Source: Ascoidea asiatica
Lineage: Eukaryota; Ascomycota; Saccharomycetes; Ascoideales; Ascoideaceae
Direction of reading: 5' to 3'
NCBI GenBank assembly: GCA_001600695.1
Contig: BCKQ01000026.1
Span: forward strand, 8,368 to 72,367
DNA length: 64,000 bases
Each line of letters starts with the position of its first letter. The stretch's first letter is position 1. Positions 35,063 through 44,997 of this stretch are shown piece after piece. The notes under the pieces were generated by a model that made no database searches, was not told the DNA's origin, and was given only the letters and a program-made list of their open reading frames with translations. Position numbers and translations under genes: made by a program.

Positions 35063-38000
35063 ATGGGACAAGTTTATAGCAAAGAAAAAGATAAAATATC
35101 TTCCAAAAGAAATGTCCATCTTGCTCTTTCAAATTCTAAATCATTTAGTATCAATAAAATGATCATAAAAAGAAGAAAGCAGTTAGCAGAAAGCAATTCT
35201 GTTTCTGGTGAAACTTTACCGGGAGTTATACAAATAACAAACGTAGATAGTGAATTAGTAGTACAAGGATTTGAGGGGGAGAAGAAACTACCATGCCAGT
35301 TTATACAAAATATGGATATAGAAGAATTTTTTTCTGCTTTTTTGCTTCAAATTCCATCTTTTTCTAGAATTGGCTTTATTTTTGAATCATCACAAGAATT
35401 TTTAGACACCATGCAGAAATCAGAGAAAAATTTGCATCAAAGTGCTCCTAATGATTTTCTGTTTTCGGAAGAATTTAGTTTCGAACCTACTGGCTTTGAA
35501 AGCAAATTTAATGGTAAGCAGACTGAATTATCTGAAAGACACAATTCAGATCCGAGCCCAAGTGATAGTTGTCTTCGTAATAAATCCAAATCACCTCATA
35601 ATTCGCCAAGGGCTTTTCAGATGGAAAAACCAGAAATTACTGGCCCAGCTGAAGTATCAACCATTTTGGTTTTCAAGCTGTTGTTAATGGTAAGAGGAAG
35701 ATGTCTTTCTGACGTCAAAGCTAAACTAGATATTGTTAGAAATGGAGGATTATTGCCAGACGATCTCGATCCTGATATTAAAATAATTGGAGATGTCTTT
35801 AAGGAAACAGATTTTTCTGTTGATACTATTGAGCAAAACATCAACCCTTCAAAAGATTCAATCCAACTCACTGATACTACACATCTCTCATTTTCGAATA
35901 TAAAAAAGTCATTCAAGTTTTCATTTGTCTATGATGTACCGTTGGATTCAAGTGGAAAATATATTTATTCTATTTATTCCCAGAATCCAAGAGATGATTC
36001 TTTCGTTGAACTTGCTACTTTTTGCTTATGGGTTACTCGATCAATATTATTAGGAGATGCTCCTCTTTTTCCAATAAATAAGACCCAAAGTGAAACTTTG
36101 ATGGAAAAGCCACTCAGGGAAGTGTTAACAGATAGTTCAAAAACAGTGAATAATCTCAATGACCATGAGGAATTTTTTCCGAAAACCGCTCTTGGTAAAT
36201 TATTATTTGAAATACAGAATAACTCTTCAAATTCCGCTTCAAGTATTTATTTGAATGATGTTTCGCAATTAAAAGAAGCTACTACATTTTGCTGGGAATT
36301 AAGTAGTCAGACAAATGATATATTGAAAGAAAAAAGCTCTATGGACAAAATTTTCTTAAATTATCTTAATAAATTAAAATCATTATGTTTAATAGTCGAG
36401 CATTTAATTGAGTTCTCAAAGAAAAAACGATTTGGTTATGCTTTGCAAAAACTTATGAGTAAGTTGCTTGATATATTTACCATTCGAGTGAGTTTGCTTC
36501 AAGAGGAACAGGATATTTTTAATATTTCTTTTAGCAGACTAGTCGAGAGTTTTTCGATAAGCTCAATCGATAATTTTTTAAAAGCAAGCAAATCAGCAAT
36601 GGTAGATGCAGAAAACTACAATTTTTCTATAAAATCGTACATGGATGAGCTTTCAAATCCTCCAGATAGATCTCTGGAGATTCATTTGTCAACATTAACC
36701 AAGGGAATAAATGTCATGGAACTATCGAGTATCAAACAAAAACCCTCCACTCATTATTTATCAAAAGTTGGAAAAGCTTTTCAATTGTTAGATCAATGCC
36801 TTTTGGAATTAGAATCTGGTGATCAGGACATCTCTATAAATATTGATCAGAGTTTGATTAACAAATCTTTGTTCCTTTCCTATATGAAATTGATTAGAAA
36901 TATTCTTCTGAATTCATTTCGGGATAGGCTAAATTCTAATATGGTGTCTAATTTAAACACATGCATCCAGTATTATAGCAAATTATTCGATCAGTTGATA
37001 GAAGCAGAGAGGCCTCAGAAGAAACCTGTAACTAACCTGAAAGTTGATTCCTTTCAATTGAACCCGGAAGATTCCTTCAATTCAAGTGCTTCAGAAAATT
37101 TACTGTGTTCTAGAGGGAGTTTTAAACCTACATCTCTTAGAAGTGAAGAAAATAAACCTTCAAGAGAAGGTGTCTTATGGTGTTATGAAGCAGGTGGAAA
37201 GCCTGGATGGCAAAAGCAGTGGGTATCATTATCAAATGAAAATTTAAAAGGTTATGTTGGAATAAAAGATGGAGAATTAAAGTTGGTCTCAAGCTTTTGC
37301 TGTTATTCTGGAACTGTTAGAAGCTCTGATTTCTTAAATGACAGAAGATTTTGCTTTGAGGTAAAAACAACAACAGGCTCTAAATTGTTTCAGGCTTCAT
37401 CTGAGGCTGACAGAGATTCTTGGTTAGCTGCTATAAAACTTGTTTTAAATCAAAATAATATCCTCGGAAATATACCTAAAAGCCGACATTCTCAAAACTC
37501 TAAAAATAACTCATTGTCATCTCCAAAATCAAAATTGAAAGATGTAGTACCTTTTAAAGAAGAGAAATTTTCTGCTCTGCCAGTTAATGAAGTTAACTTT
37601 CTTCGACTAGTGAGAGAGAATGACGAAAGCAATAAATATTGTTGTGATTGTGGGTCCGAAAAGTCAGTTGAATGGATTTCAATAAATTTATTAGTTGTAC
37701 TTTGTATAGATTGTGCTGGTGTTCATAGAAGTCTCGGAGCTCATATAACCAAAATAAGGTCCCTTACTTTGGATATTTCAGTTTTCACTCCAGAAATTGT
37801 TAAATTATTACATTCTGTTTGTAATAGGCTAGCAAATTCCTACTGGGAATTCTTGTTGCAAGACAAACGCAAATTAATTTTTCCCACCGTTTCTGCTGCT
37901 ATGCGATCAGACTTTATATCAAATAAATATAAGAAAAAGTTGTATATTGAGCATGATATAAAAGTTAATAATCATCTTATTTATGGGATACATTCAAATA

Positions 38001-38392
38001 ACGTTCTTTTGATATTGAGATCATTGGCTAATAATGGAAATCCTAACATGCTTGTTATAAAAGGTAAGAATAAAGAAGTAGAGTCTACATTATTGGAGTA
38101 CTCTTTGACACATTTTTCTGGAAGCAAAGAAACTCCAGTGTTTGATATTGCTGAGCTTTTGATTATTAATGGTGCATCTGTAGGAACAATAGTGTCCAAT
38201 AATCTAGACCTACTTCCCCTAGCAAAATCCTTTTGGCAATCTAAAATTGACCGATCTTTAGGTCTTACATCTTCAATTTCAAAACTGAATGAGGCAGCAG
38301 AAAATATTGGATCTTCTCAAAAAGTGCCAAATTCTATATTCAGACAGCCCCTTTTTAAAACCAGATTGCAGGTTCCTCTGAAGCGAAAATAA
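35063..38392 (+). CDS. BAR/PH/ArfGAP/ankyrin protein (ACAP/Csx2-like)
   Basis: 1109 residues from ATG 35063, the first in-frame ATG. It begins MGQVYSK, a textbook N-myristoylation signal (Gly2, Ser6, Lys7). A helical middle (~410-620) could be a BAR domain. A PH domain follows at ~700-800 ([36 protein letters not shown]), then ArfGAP at ~842-960 with the zinc ligands CCDC and CIDC, the spacer between the pairs being 17 rather than 16 residues, and the arginine-finger motif VHRSLGAH. Ankyrin-like repeats lie at ~975-1070. The order matches animal ACAP proteins and S. pombe Csx2, which stimulate GTP hydrolysis by Arf at membranes. The N-terminal 400 residues are extra. Confidence 0.88.
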   Translation: MGQVYSKEKDKISSKRNVHLALSNSKSFSINKMIIKRRKQLAESNSVSGETLPGVIQITNVDSELVVQGFEGEKKLPCQFIQNMDIEEFFSAFLLQIPSFSRIGFIFESSQEFLDTMQKSEKNLHQSAPNDFLFSEEFSFEPTGFESKFNGKQTELSERHNSDPSPSDSCLRNKSKSPHNSPRAFQMEKPEITGPAEVSTILVFKLLLMVRGRCLSDVKAKLDIVRNGGLLPDDLDPDIKIIGDVFKETDFSVDTIEQNINPSKDSIQLTDTTHLSFSNIKKSFKFSFVYDVPLDSSGKYIYSIYSQNPRDDSFVELATFCLWVTRSILLGDAPLFPINKTQSETLMEKPLREVLTDSSKTVNNLNDHEEFFPKTALGKLLFEIQNNSSNSASSIYLNDVSQLKEATTFCWELSSQTNDILKEKSSMDKIFLNYLNKLKSLCLIVEHLIEFSKKKRFGYALQKLMSKLLDIFTIRVSLLQEEQDIFNISFSRLVESFSISSIDNFLKASKSAMVDAENYNFSIKSYMDELSNPPDRSLEIHLSTLTKGINVMELSSIKQKPSTHYLSKVGKAFQLLDQCLLELESGDQDISINIDQSLINKSLFLSYMKLIRNILLNSFRDRLNSNMVSNLNTCIQYYSKLFDQLIEAERPQKKPVTNLKVDSFQLNPEDSFNSSASENLLCSRGSFKPTSLRSEENKPSREGVLWCYEAGGKPGWQKQWVSLSNENLKGYVGIKDGELKLVSSFCCYSGTVRSSDFLNDRRFCFEVKTTTGSKLFQASSEADRDSWLAAIKLVLNQNNILGNIPKSRHSQNSKNNSLSSPKSKLKDVVPFKEEKFSALPVNEVNFLRLVRENDESNKYCCDCGSEKSVEWISINLLVVLCIDCAGVHRSLGAHITKIRSLTLDISVFTPEIVKLLHSVCNRLANSYWEFLLQDKRKLIFPTVSAAMRSDFISNKYKKKLYIEHDIKVNNHLIYGIHSNNVLLILRSLANNGNPNMLVIKGKNKEVESTLLEYSLTHFSGSKETPVFDIAELLIINGASVGTIVSNNLDLLPLAKSFWQSKIDRSLGLTSSISKLNEAAENIGSSQKVPNSIFRQPLFKTRLQVPLKRK

Positions 38393-39263
38393 CTACAATA
38401 CTTTGATTTTACAAACAAGTTTATTATCTTTTTTCTGAAAGTCTGAAAGATCAATCTAAATCCATATATAAATTTGAAATTAGATTTTTCTATAGTTCTG
38501 AATAGCACTTCAAATGTAGATATTTGCTTCTGTGGTCTTTTGATTATCAGTACTATTTTGAAAAGGAATGCCGCTATTCAGGAACAAAGCGAGAATTTTC
38601 TCATTCATTTTTCATTTGAAGCAGAAATACTATTATTTGAATAGTTTATAAATAAGAGCTGCAGTCCAAATAAATGAAATTATTACTAATGAAGTTAATA
38701 CAAAGCATAATGTCTACTCTTGTGAAAATAAGAGGATGACCATCACAATAACGAAAAAAAGGAATTATAGCCAATTTGATAGGTTGAATAAGTCTATTGA
38801 TATCATCTCTTTGCTTGTTGAAAAGTAGATGATCATTCACTTATTGTTTTCATACTAAGTAAGCTCAAAAATTAAACCGTAGATTGATCGATAATTCATT
38901 TTTTAGTGAAAATTGATGTCGCTTTTCTTATATTTGCTTGATCATAACAGATATAAATATAATATATTCAGTGCTACATAATCTTTCTTTCGCTAGCGTT
39001 TCTCAGTTAGCAAGTCTATTTAAAAATAAAATACAAAAGAAAAAAAAGTTAATAATTAGTAAATGAAATTAACACTTCTTAAGATCCTATTTCATTAAGA
39101 ACTGAAAGACTATTTTTATATCACCTAACAGTTTTCATAACTAATTATTGATGTATTGATGGTACATAGGTATGGTTATAGTGGGACTGTTTTAAAACAA
39201 TAATTTCCATTAAGTTTGCACTCTAAAAAAGTCTTTTAATTATGTCTTTGCTTTTCTTCAAAT
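38393..39263. other. Gap downstream of the ArfGAP gene
   Basis: No firm gene. The minus strand at 38650-38840 has a small frame (KQRDDINRLIQPIKLAIIPFF) and, in another frame, a C-terminal membrane-helix-like end (TSLVIISFIWTAALIYKLFK, complement 38643-38705). A frameshift separates them, so a small tail-anchored protein is only a possibility. Confidence 0.3.
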
Positions 39264-39271
39264 ACAAACAC

Positions 39272-39418
39272 AGGCCCTCTATAAACTGAACATCGGAAAG
39301 CGCAGATCCCCAAACATCCACATCCAATTGCCATCCATCATCCATACTGCCATTTCCCTGCCATCCACCGTGTTTCAGGTTCTGTGTATAATTCCCGCGT
39401 TCAGTTTATAGAGGGTCT
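39272..39418. mobile_element. 147-bp MITE-like element with 20-bp terminal inverted repeats
   Basis: The ends 39272-39291 and 39399-39418 are inverted copies, matching at 19 of 20 positions (core CCCTCTATAAACTGAAC). They are flanked by ACAAACAC (39264-39271) and CCAAACAC (39419-39426), a 7/8 direct repeat. An 8-bp target duplication is the hAT signature, and a hAT transposase relic lies 0.5 kb away. The interior is C-rich (CCATCCA repeats) and non-coding. A structured RNA is the alternative. Confidence 0.55.
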
Positions 39419-39870
39419 CCAAACACAGAGTTGTGTTATGAATATTTCCTATAAACGAAAGCAAAAATTTATCTATTACACTCACTTTTATTTCTGAATT
39501 ATCAATATTAAAAGACTTTTTTTTCCAACTTATTCAGTATTATTAACGTTACGATAACAAAAAAATAGTTGTGCCAGTAACGTGGTGCTACAGAGAATAT
39601 GGCTCCAAAACAAGCATCTTAAAGGAAATTTATTTGGGCTAAACGATAGGATGGAGATTACTTGTGGCCAGGCTTCCTTTTTACAGGGACAGCAATCACC
39701 CAAAAAGAATTCGTCCCCTCAGACGATTTTATCGGGTTGAAACAGCTCATAAAAACAATTTGTAGCATATCCCAAACTAGAAAAATTAATTATGATTTTA
39801 AATATTTAAAAAGAACCGTATGATTCAACTACTTAAGAGCTTTCCAAAAAAAACTTATCAAGCTCAAATA

Positions 39871-40060
39871 ACATTTCAAAATTACACTGGCTTCGAAAAT
39901 CTCTTCGCTAAGAGTTGTTCTACTATCAGTGTGAATGTTTCCTGGAAATGAGAACAATCTTTCGGTAGAAGTGGTAGTAGCCTGAACAGCTACGAGCTGA
40001 AAAACCACATCAAAATGAAAGGGACATTGCTTTCCTATACAATTCCGGAATTCAACTATT
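39871..40060 (-). pseudogene. hAT transposase remnant (C-terminal dimerisation region)
   Basis: The minus strand keeps ~60 open codons with VAVQATTTSTERLFSFPGN, then RTTLSEEIFEASVILK. This follows the hAT dimerisation pattern (SIPATSAxSERVFSxAGNI, then RLSPENVEALVFLK). Sequence further upstream on that strand (40060-40250) is interrupted by stops and frameshifts. The catalytic domain is not readable, so this is a relic. It lies between the HMG-box gene and MATa1. Confidence 0.7.
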
Positions 40061-40293
40061 TTTACTGAATTGTTTTATGTGTTTCTGAAAACAAAAGAAC
40101 TTTGGCATTTTTCAAATTGAGCTGGTGAAAATTATTCTAATGTATTCCTTAGTAATCAAACTACAATTCCGGGATATTCAGATGTATTCCTCAAAAAAAT
40201 GCTCAATTAGGTAATTACGAAGCGGAAATCAAACCGTAGTCTGGTAATGGCGGAAAATGATTACTTTGATTACTTTCTATTCACCCTACTTAC

Positions 40294-40555
40294 CATAGCT
40301 CATTATAAATGGACAAAAAAAAGGCAGATATATTCTACAACTCAGAAGATAAAAATTCTGTTCCGAAAAGTTTTTTATCAAAGACTTTCACGTGTAATAT
40401 TTTTTAAACAAAGCAAAAAAAATTGTTAAACTTTTTTTTGAGTTGATAGAATTTAGAATATTTGTTCTAGTTTCAAAGGGTAATCTTATTCAAATATTTT
40501 ATTCACTAAGTTGTAAGAATATCCGCCTTTTTTTGTCCATTTATGATGAGCTATG
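40294..40555. repeat. ~50-bp inverted repeat pair upstream of STE20
   Basis: 40294-40347 and 40505-40555 are inverted copies around CATAGCTCATnATAAATGG and ACAAAAAAAGGC, with a ~155-bp spacer. Homology then fades through GATAT...TACAAC. Could be ends of a small element or a hairpin in the STE20 upstream region. Confidence 0.6.
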
Positions 40556-40967
40556 TCAGTTTGGTTATTATCAGCATGATCTCAGTTGAAGTCAAAATAT
40601 GCTTGAGATGTTTTTTCCGTCCTCCGGAAATCTAAGGTTCTTTGACTTTTGATGCAACAGGTAAAAGATCTTTGAATTGTTACAAGACTAACAATAAAAT
40701 ATTTAGCCGGTAAACTGTTAAAAATCATTTTCTTTGAAATTAATGAACAGATAACTTTGATTATTAACATTTAGAACTCTTTTTAAAAAACAAAGCAGAC
40801 CTCAAGCAAAATAAATGCTAAATTAAAAACATTTCTTCTGAAAAAAGAAAATAGTACCTAAAGTTTATTAATACACAATTAACTGTTATCCATAAAGTTT
40901 TTGAAAGTTACATTTTAGTAAAAAAGTAAAGTCAGATTCTATTCCTTGTTCTATAAACTTATCTATT
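40556..40967. promoter_or_regulatory. STE20 promoter region
   Basis: AT-rich, no gene recognised. The start codon context contains ATGAAACA, which includes a TGAAACA pheromone-response core on the coding strand at 40969-40975. This could be chance. Confidence 0.3.
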
Positions 40968-43235
40968 ATGAAACAAAGTGTTCATACAATTATTGAAAAG
41001 AAACTCAACAATTTATCTTCAAATAAAAATTGTTTGGAAACAGAGAAGCGTCAAAAAAGTTTTGAGAGCAATATTCATCATTCCAAAAAAGGGGCTAAGA
41101 ATCATCAAGGCATTTCGTTCCTTGAGCTGAATCAAGAAGTTGAAAGTAAGCCGTTACAAGAACAAGACAAATGTGCCCATATCCAAAGCTGTACTCATAA
41201 TATTAAAACCAAATCAAAGCCTACTCTGATGATAGATTCTGCATCAACTATATGGTCGTCGACTAAATCTGAATCTAATATTTCTTCGAATTTAGCCATT
41301 AATCATAGTTCAATGTCTAGTTCTCCAAGTATGGTAAATAATTACTTTTGGTCCGATCCAAAATTTAGTATGTCATCCTTTGAGTCTGAAACCTCAAAAG
41401 TTTCCTCAAAAGAGAAAAATAATGAGATTTTCTATACTAATGCTTACCAAAAGCTAGAAGAAGGTACAATTAACTCACAGTTATCAAAACGTACCGGAAA
41501 GGTAAAAGATGCTTTTACAAAGTTTAAGAAAAATTTAAGGACAGCAAATGACTCAAAAGTTAATAGTAAAGGACCTGGTCTGGTTCAGGTATATTCTAAT
41601 GAGCTTATTAAAAGTTCAAATCCTGTGAGTAATATATCAAGGCCCTATAATTTGGAACATGTAGCCCATGTAGGTGTTGATTCTAATGGAACATATGTAG
41701 GACTTCCTGAGCAATGGGCAAAGCTTCTAACAGCTAGTGGAATTTCAAAAGTAGAGCAAGATGAACACCCTTTAGCAATGAGAGATATAGTGTCTTTCTA
41801 TCAAAAAGCCACTACCACAAATCAGGAAGAAAGAATGTTGCAAAAATTACATTTTGAGAATTCCCCAAAATTTTCTGAGTTTTCTACTGTTTCTATTGAT
41901 AATTTGTCAGGACTTCAAAATTCTTCAATTTTCCCAAACTGCGGTACTATTGAAAGTCTTCATTCCCAAAAAATTGCTAACAAGTATGGCTCAAGGGATA
42001 ATAATTATTTAGCTAATATTTCTGATACCCATTTCATACCTTCAAGACCAGCACCAAAGCCTCCTAAATCTAAACTAGTTTGTCTTGATTATCTGAAAAC
42101 CCAAGATTCAAAAGTCAATGTTTTGAAAATTTCGGAACAAAGTTCAACACAAGATCAGATTTTTGATAAATTAATTCACCAAGATTCAAAAACTACTTTA
42201 AGAAGCATTTCTTCGGCTAGAACCATCAGTGAAGGACCAATAGATATATCGAATGATTTTCATCAACAGCTCTCCCAAAAAGAACCTGAGATTATTGAGG
42301 GGAATATCCTAGATTTTCGATTAAATAAAAAACAAGAAGATACCTTGAAAGAGAAAGCTATTTATCAAAAGCTATTCGAGATTTGTTCTCAAGGGGATCC
42401 AAGATCTATATATAAAAATTTGGTAAAGATTGGACAAGGAGCGTCGGGTGGAGTTTACACTGCTACCTCTGCTGATTCAGACACATTTGTTGCGATAAAG
42501 CAGATGAATTTAAAAAAGCAACCAAAGAAAGAATTGATTATCAATGAAATTCTTGTTATGAAAGCTTCCAAGCATAAAAATATTGTTAATTTTATTGATT
42601 CCTACTTATTGAAAGAAGAACTTTGGGTGGTAATGGAATATATGGAGGGAGGCTCCCTAACAAATGTCGTCACTCATAGTATATTGACCGAGGGTCAGAT
42701 TTCTGCAGTGTGTAAAGAGACTTTACAAGGTTTGAAATTTCTTCATTCAAGAGGTGTTATCCATAGGGATATCAAATCAGACAATGTGCTCTTGTCTAAT
42801 ACAGGCGAAATCAAACTAACTGATTTTGGTTTCTGTGCTCAAATAAAAGATTCTAATCTGAAGAGAACGACCGTAGTGGGAACCCCATATTGGATGGCCC
42901 CAGAAGTTATATCTAAAAAAGAATATGGGCCTAAGATTGATATTTGGTCCCTAGGGATAATGACTATCGAAATGATAGATGGGGAACCACCTTATTTAAA
43001 CGAAAGTCCCTTGAGAGCCTTATATTTAATTGCAACTGTGGGAACGCCTGAATTGAAAAATAAAGAAGGTTTAAGTGATTCTATCAAAGACTTTTTGGAA
43101 AGATGCCTTGAAGTTGATCCAGATAAAAGAGCATCAGCACAAGATCTTTTGTTGGACAACTTTTTGTTAATCAATGATGCTAAAGAGTCATTATCTTCAT
43201 TGGTAGAATTAGCAAAATTACAGTCGGAGATTTGA
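40968..43235 (+). CDS. STE20: Ste20-type PAK protein kinase
   Basis: 755 residues. The CRIB domain at ~223-281 (ISRPYNLEHVAHVGVDSNG, GLPEQWAKLL, then MRDIVSFY) binds GTP-Cdc42. The kinase at ~482-735 is complete: GQGASGG loop, AIKQMN lysine, HRDIKSDN catalytic loop, DFG, activation segment LKRTTVVGTPYWMAPE. The stretch QPKKELIINEILVMK and the absence of a PH domain separate it from Cla4/Skm1. The C-terminus SSLVELAKL matches the Gbeta-binding motif by which Ste20 is tied to Ste4 in pheromone signalling. It is shorter than S. cerevisiae Ste20 (939). It sits 0.9 kb from the a1 mating-type gene, tail to tail. Confidence 0.93.
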   Translation: MKQSVHTIIEKKLNNLSSNKNCLETEKRQKSFESNIHHSKKGAKNHQGISFLELNQEVESKPLQEQDKCAHIQSCTHNIKTKSKPTLMIDSASTIWSSTKSESNISSNLAINHSSMSSSPSMVNNYFWSDPKFSMSSFESETSKVSSKEKNNEIFYTNAYQKLEEGTINSQLSKRTGKVKDAFTKFKKNLRTANDSKVNSKGPGLVQVYSNELIKSSNPVSNISRPYNLEHVAHVGVDSNGTYVGLPEQWAKLLTASGISKVEQDEHPLAMRDIVSFYQKATTTNQEERMLQKLHFENSPKFSEFSTVSIDNLSGLQNSSIFPNCGTIESLHSQKIANKYGSRDNNYLANISDTHFIPSRPAPKPPKSKLVCLDYLKTQDSKVNVLKISEQSSTQDQIFDKLIHQDSKTTLRSISSARTISEGPIDISNDFHQQLSQKEPEIIEGNILDFRLNKKQEDTLKEKAIYQKLFEICSQGDPRSIYKNLVKIGQGASGGVYTATSADSDTFVAIKQMNLKKQPKKELIINEILVMKASKHKNIVNFIDSYLLKEELWVVMEYMEGGSLTNVVTHSILTEGQISAVCKETLQGLKFLHSRGVIHRDIKSDNVLLSNTGEIKLTDFGFCAQIKDSNLKRTTVVGTPYWMAPEVISKKEYGPKIDIWSLGIMTIEMIDGEPPYLNESPLRALYLIATVGTPELKNKEGLSDSIKDFLERCLEVDPDKRASAQDLLLDNFLLINDAKESLSSLVELAKLQSEI

Positions 43236-44165
43236 TTTGACAAAGGATAATTAAATAAAAAATTCAAAACTAGGTTGAATTAACAGTAAAAACTAACAGT
43301 TAGTTTCGTGTTTTTCGTTGAATGTCTTTTTTGGAGAGACTCTTTTTACCTTGGTATACTTCAAAGATAATTTCCTTGTTTTGCATAGTGAGATATCCGT
43401 AAATTTAAAAAAAATACTCTACCTTCAAGTAGATAATATGTTGGTAAAGAATATCTAGAAAATCTTGTTTTGGGCTTAGGCCCTGGGTGTAATAAATCAA
43501 TGCGTCTCCTAAAATACTTCAATTTCTGTTGGACTTTAGAAATATCAAATCTGTTCATTTCTAATTGAATTATCTATTTTTATCTATAACTGAGATCTAC
43601 GTGGTAACTGGAAACTTTTAGCTAATATTGAAAATCTTTGATTTGCTAATTCTCTCAGATATTTTGAACTGTTGTCAAATTATTGTTCGCTAGCTTTAAA
43701 AGGTTGTGATTATCTTGTCTAATCTCATTAGCAATAAAATTTTTTTCTGAGTTTTGAAATAGAAAAACAACAACATAATTGAAGTTGACTCTTTTTTGAG
43801 TTTGTGATCTATTTTCGTTAACTTTCAATCCGTTCATTTATTTTAGGCTGTTGTGATTTTATATAATATATTTAGATGCTTGTTATGTTTCATTATATTA
43901 TAAATGTAATTGTAATAAAAATAAGCTTAAAAATAATGATAGAGTTAGTGAAAAAATTAGTAATAAAAATAGAAATAATCAAGAAAAAAGTATTTTATTG
44001 GATCTTCAAAAACAGCTAAAGGGGTTTTTGAAGATGATGTTTAAAAGATCCTACCAGAAACTCCATTTTATAACAAACTCATTGTTTGATTTTAAAAGTA
44101 AATCATTGATTTAGGAAAAGTTAGAATCAAATTAAAATTCAAATGCACAAAAGCCTTAAGCCTTA
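43236..44165. other. Gap between convergent STE20 and MATa1
   Basis: 930 bp. A minus-strand ORF at 43361-43558 (65 codons, basic) matches nothing I know. The notable element is the hairpin at 44002-44035, listed separately. Confidence 0.4.
44002..44035. terminator. Perfect 12-bp hairpin downstream of MATa1 and STE20
   Basis: ATCTTCAAAAAC (44002-44013) pairs with GTTTTTGAAGAT (44024-44035) over a 10-base loop. It lies 130 bp past the MATa1 stop on that strand. A role in 3'-end formation is a guess, since yeast terminators do not need hairpins. Confidence 0.35.
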
Positions 44166-44997
44166 TCATTTCTTCCTCATACGTTTATTAGTAAACTGGA
44201 TTGATTGTCAGTAAATAACTCTTCAAAGAAATCATGTTTTCAAAAGGATTACATACCCATACATCAACTTGTTTTTTTGTTAGGTTCTTAGAATTAGCAA
44301 TTAATTTACGCTCTTCAGTATTTGGCGAAGGTCGTTTACTATAAATTTCCTCAAGAACTAATCTAGTACCTCTATCAAAAGTTGTTTTCCTAGTTGACTT
44401 TTCTTGTTCGGGGCAAGGCAAAGAAATATCAGATAAATTGTAAAGATAATCAGAGAAGTCTTTTTCGCTTGTGTCAATAACCAATTTATCTGGAAATTCA
44501 TTTGGAGGGTTGTTGAGGATGCAACAGTATTTCCAGGCTCCCTTTAATATACATTCTATGGTGCTCAAACATTTTTTTAAACACATTTCAGATATTGAAG
44601 AGCTTGATGAAAAATTTATATACTCTATTGATCTGTCAGGATGAATGGTTGAATACTTTGAAATTTGTTAGCTTGCCATCTCTAAAAGTTAAAAAAAATA
44701 TCATATACATACCCTTTCTAGTTGGCTTTTGTAAATTTGAAGAAAAGAAAATAATTCTGAAAAAGTGTGCGCTAGCGAATCTGAAGTTTGCTTGTTTGAA
44801 GGATTATAATTTGCCATTGCATTTACAGACTCTTTGGTGGAGCATGAAAAATCGGGGAAAAATTTTTTAGTAAGAGAATCTATTTCAGAGAGATTACCCA
44901 ATACTTCTTCAAGATAATTAGAAATTTCTTGTCCATTTTCTCTTACAAAATTTTCCTTTATCGTGCTTCTAGAGCCTGCTTTCAAGTTGTTGTTCAT
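44166..44997 (-). CDS. MATA1: MATa1-type homeodomain protein, two introns
   Basis: Exons on the minus strand: 44997-44713, 44655-44257 and 44195-44166, giving 237 residues. Intron 1 (57 nt) runs from GTATGT to AAAG with a GCTAAC branch site. Intron 2 (61 nt) runs GTATGT to CCAG with TACTGAC. In both, the branch site lies ~11 nt before the 3' AG, and both junctions keep frame. Intron 2 splits the homeodomain recognition helix exactly between Trp and Phe of VDVW/FTNKRMRKK, which closely resembles VRVWFINKRMRSK at the end of S. cerevisiae a1. The homeodomain covers ~181-237. The protein ends nine residues after intron 2. a1 pairs with alpha2 to repress haploid genes in a/alpha cells. Confidence 0.88.

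Noticed and set aside
43361-43558. 65-codon ORF downstream of STE20
   Set aside because: Basic, but with no recognisable motif, no splice partner and no sign of conservation.
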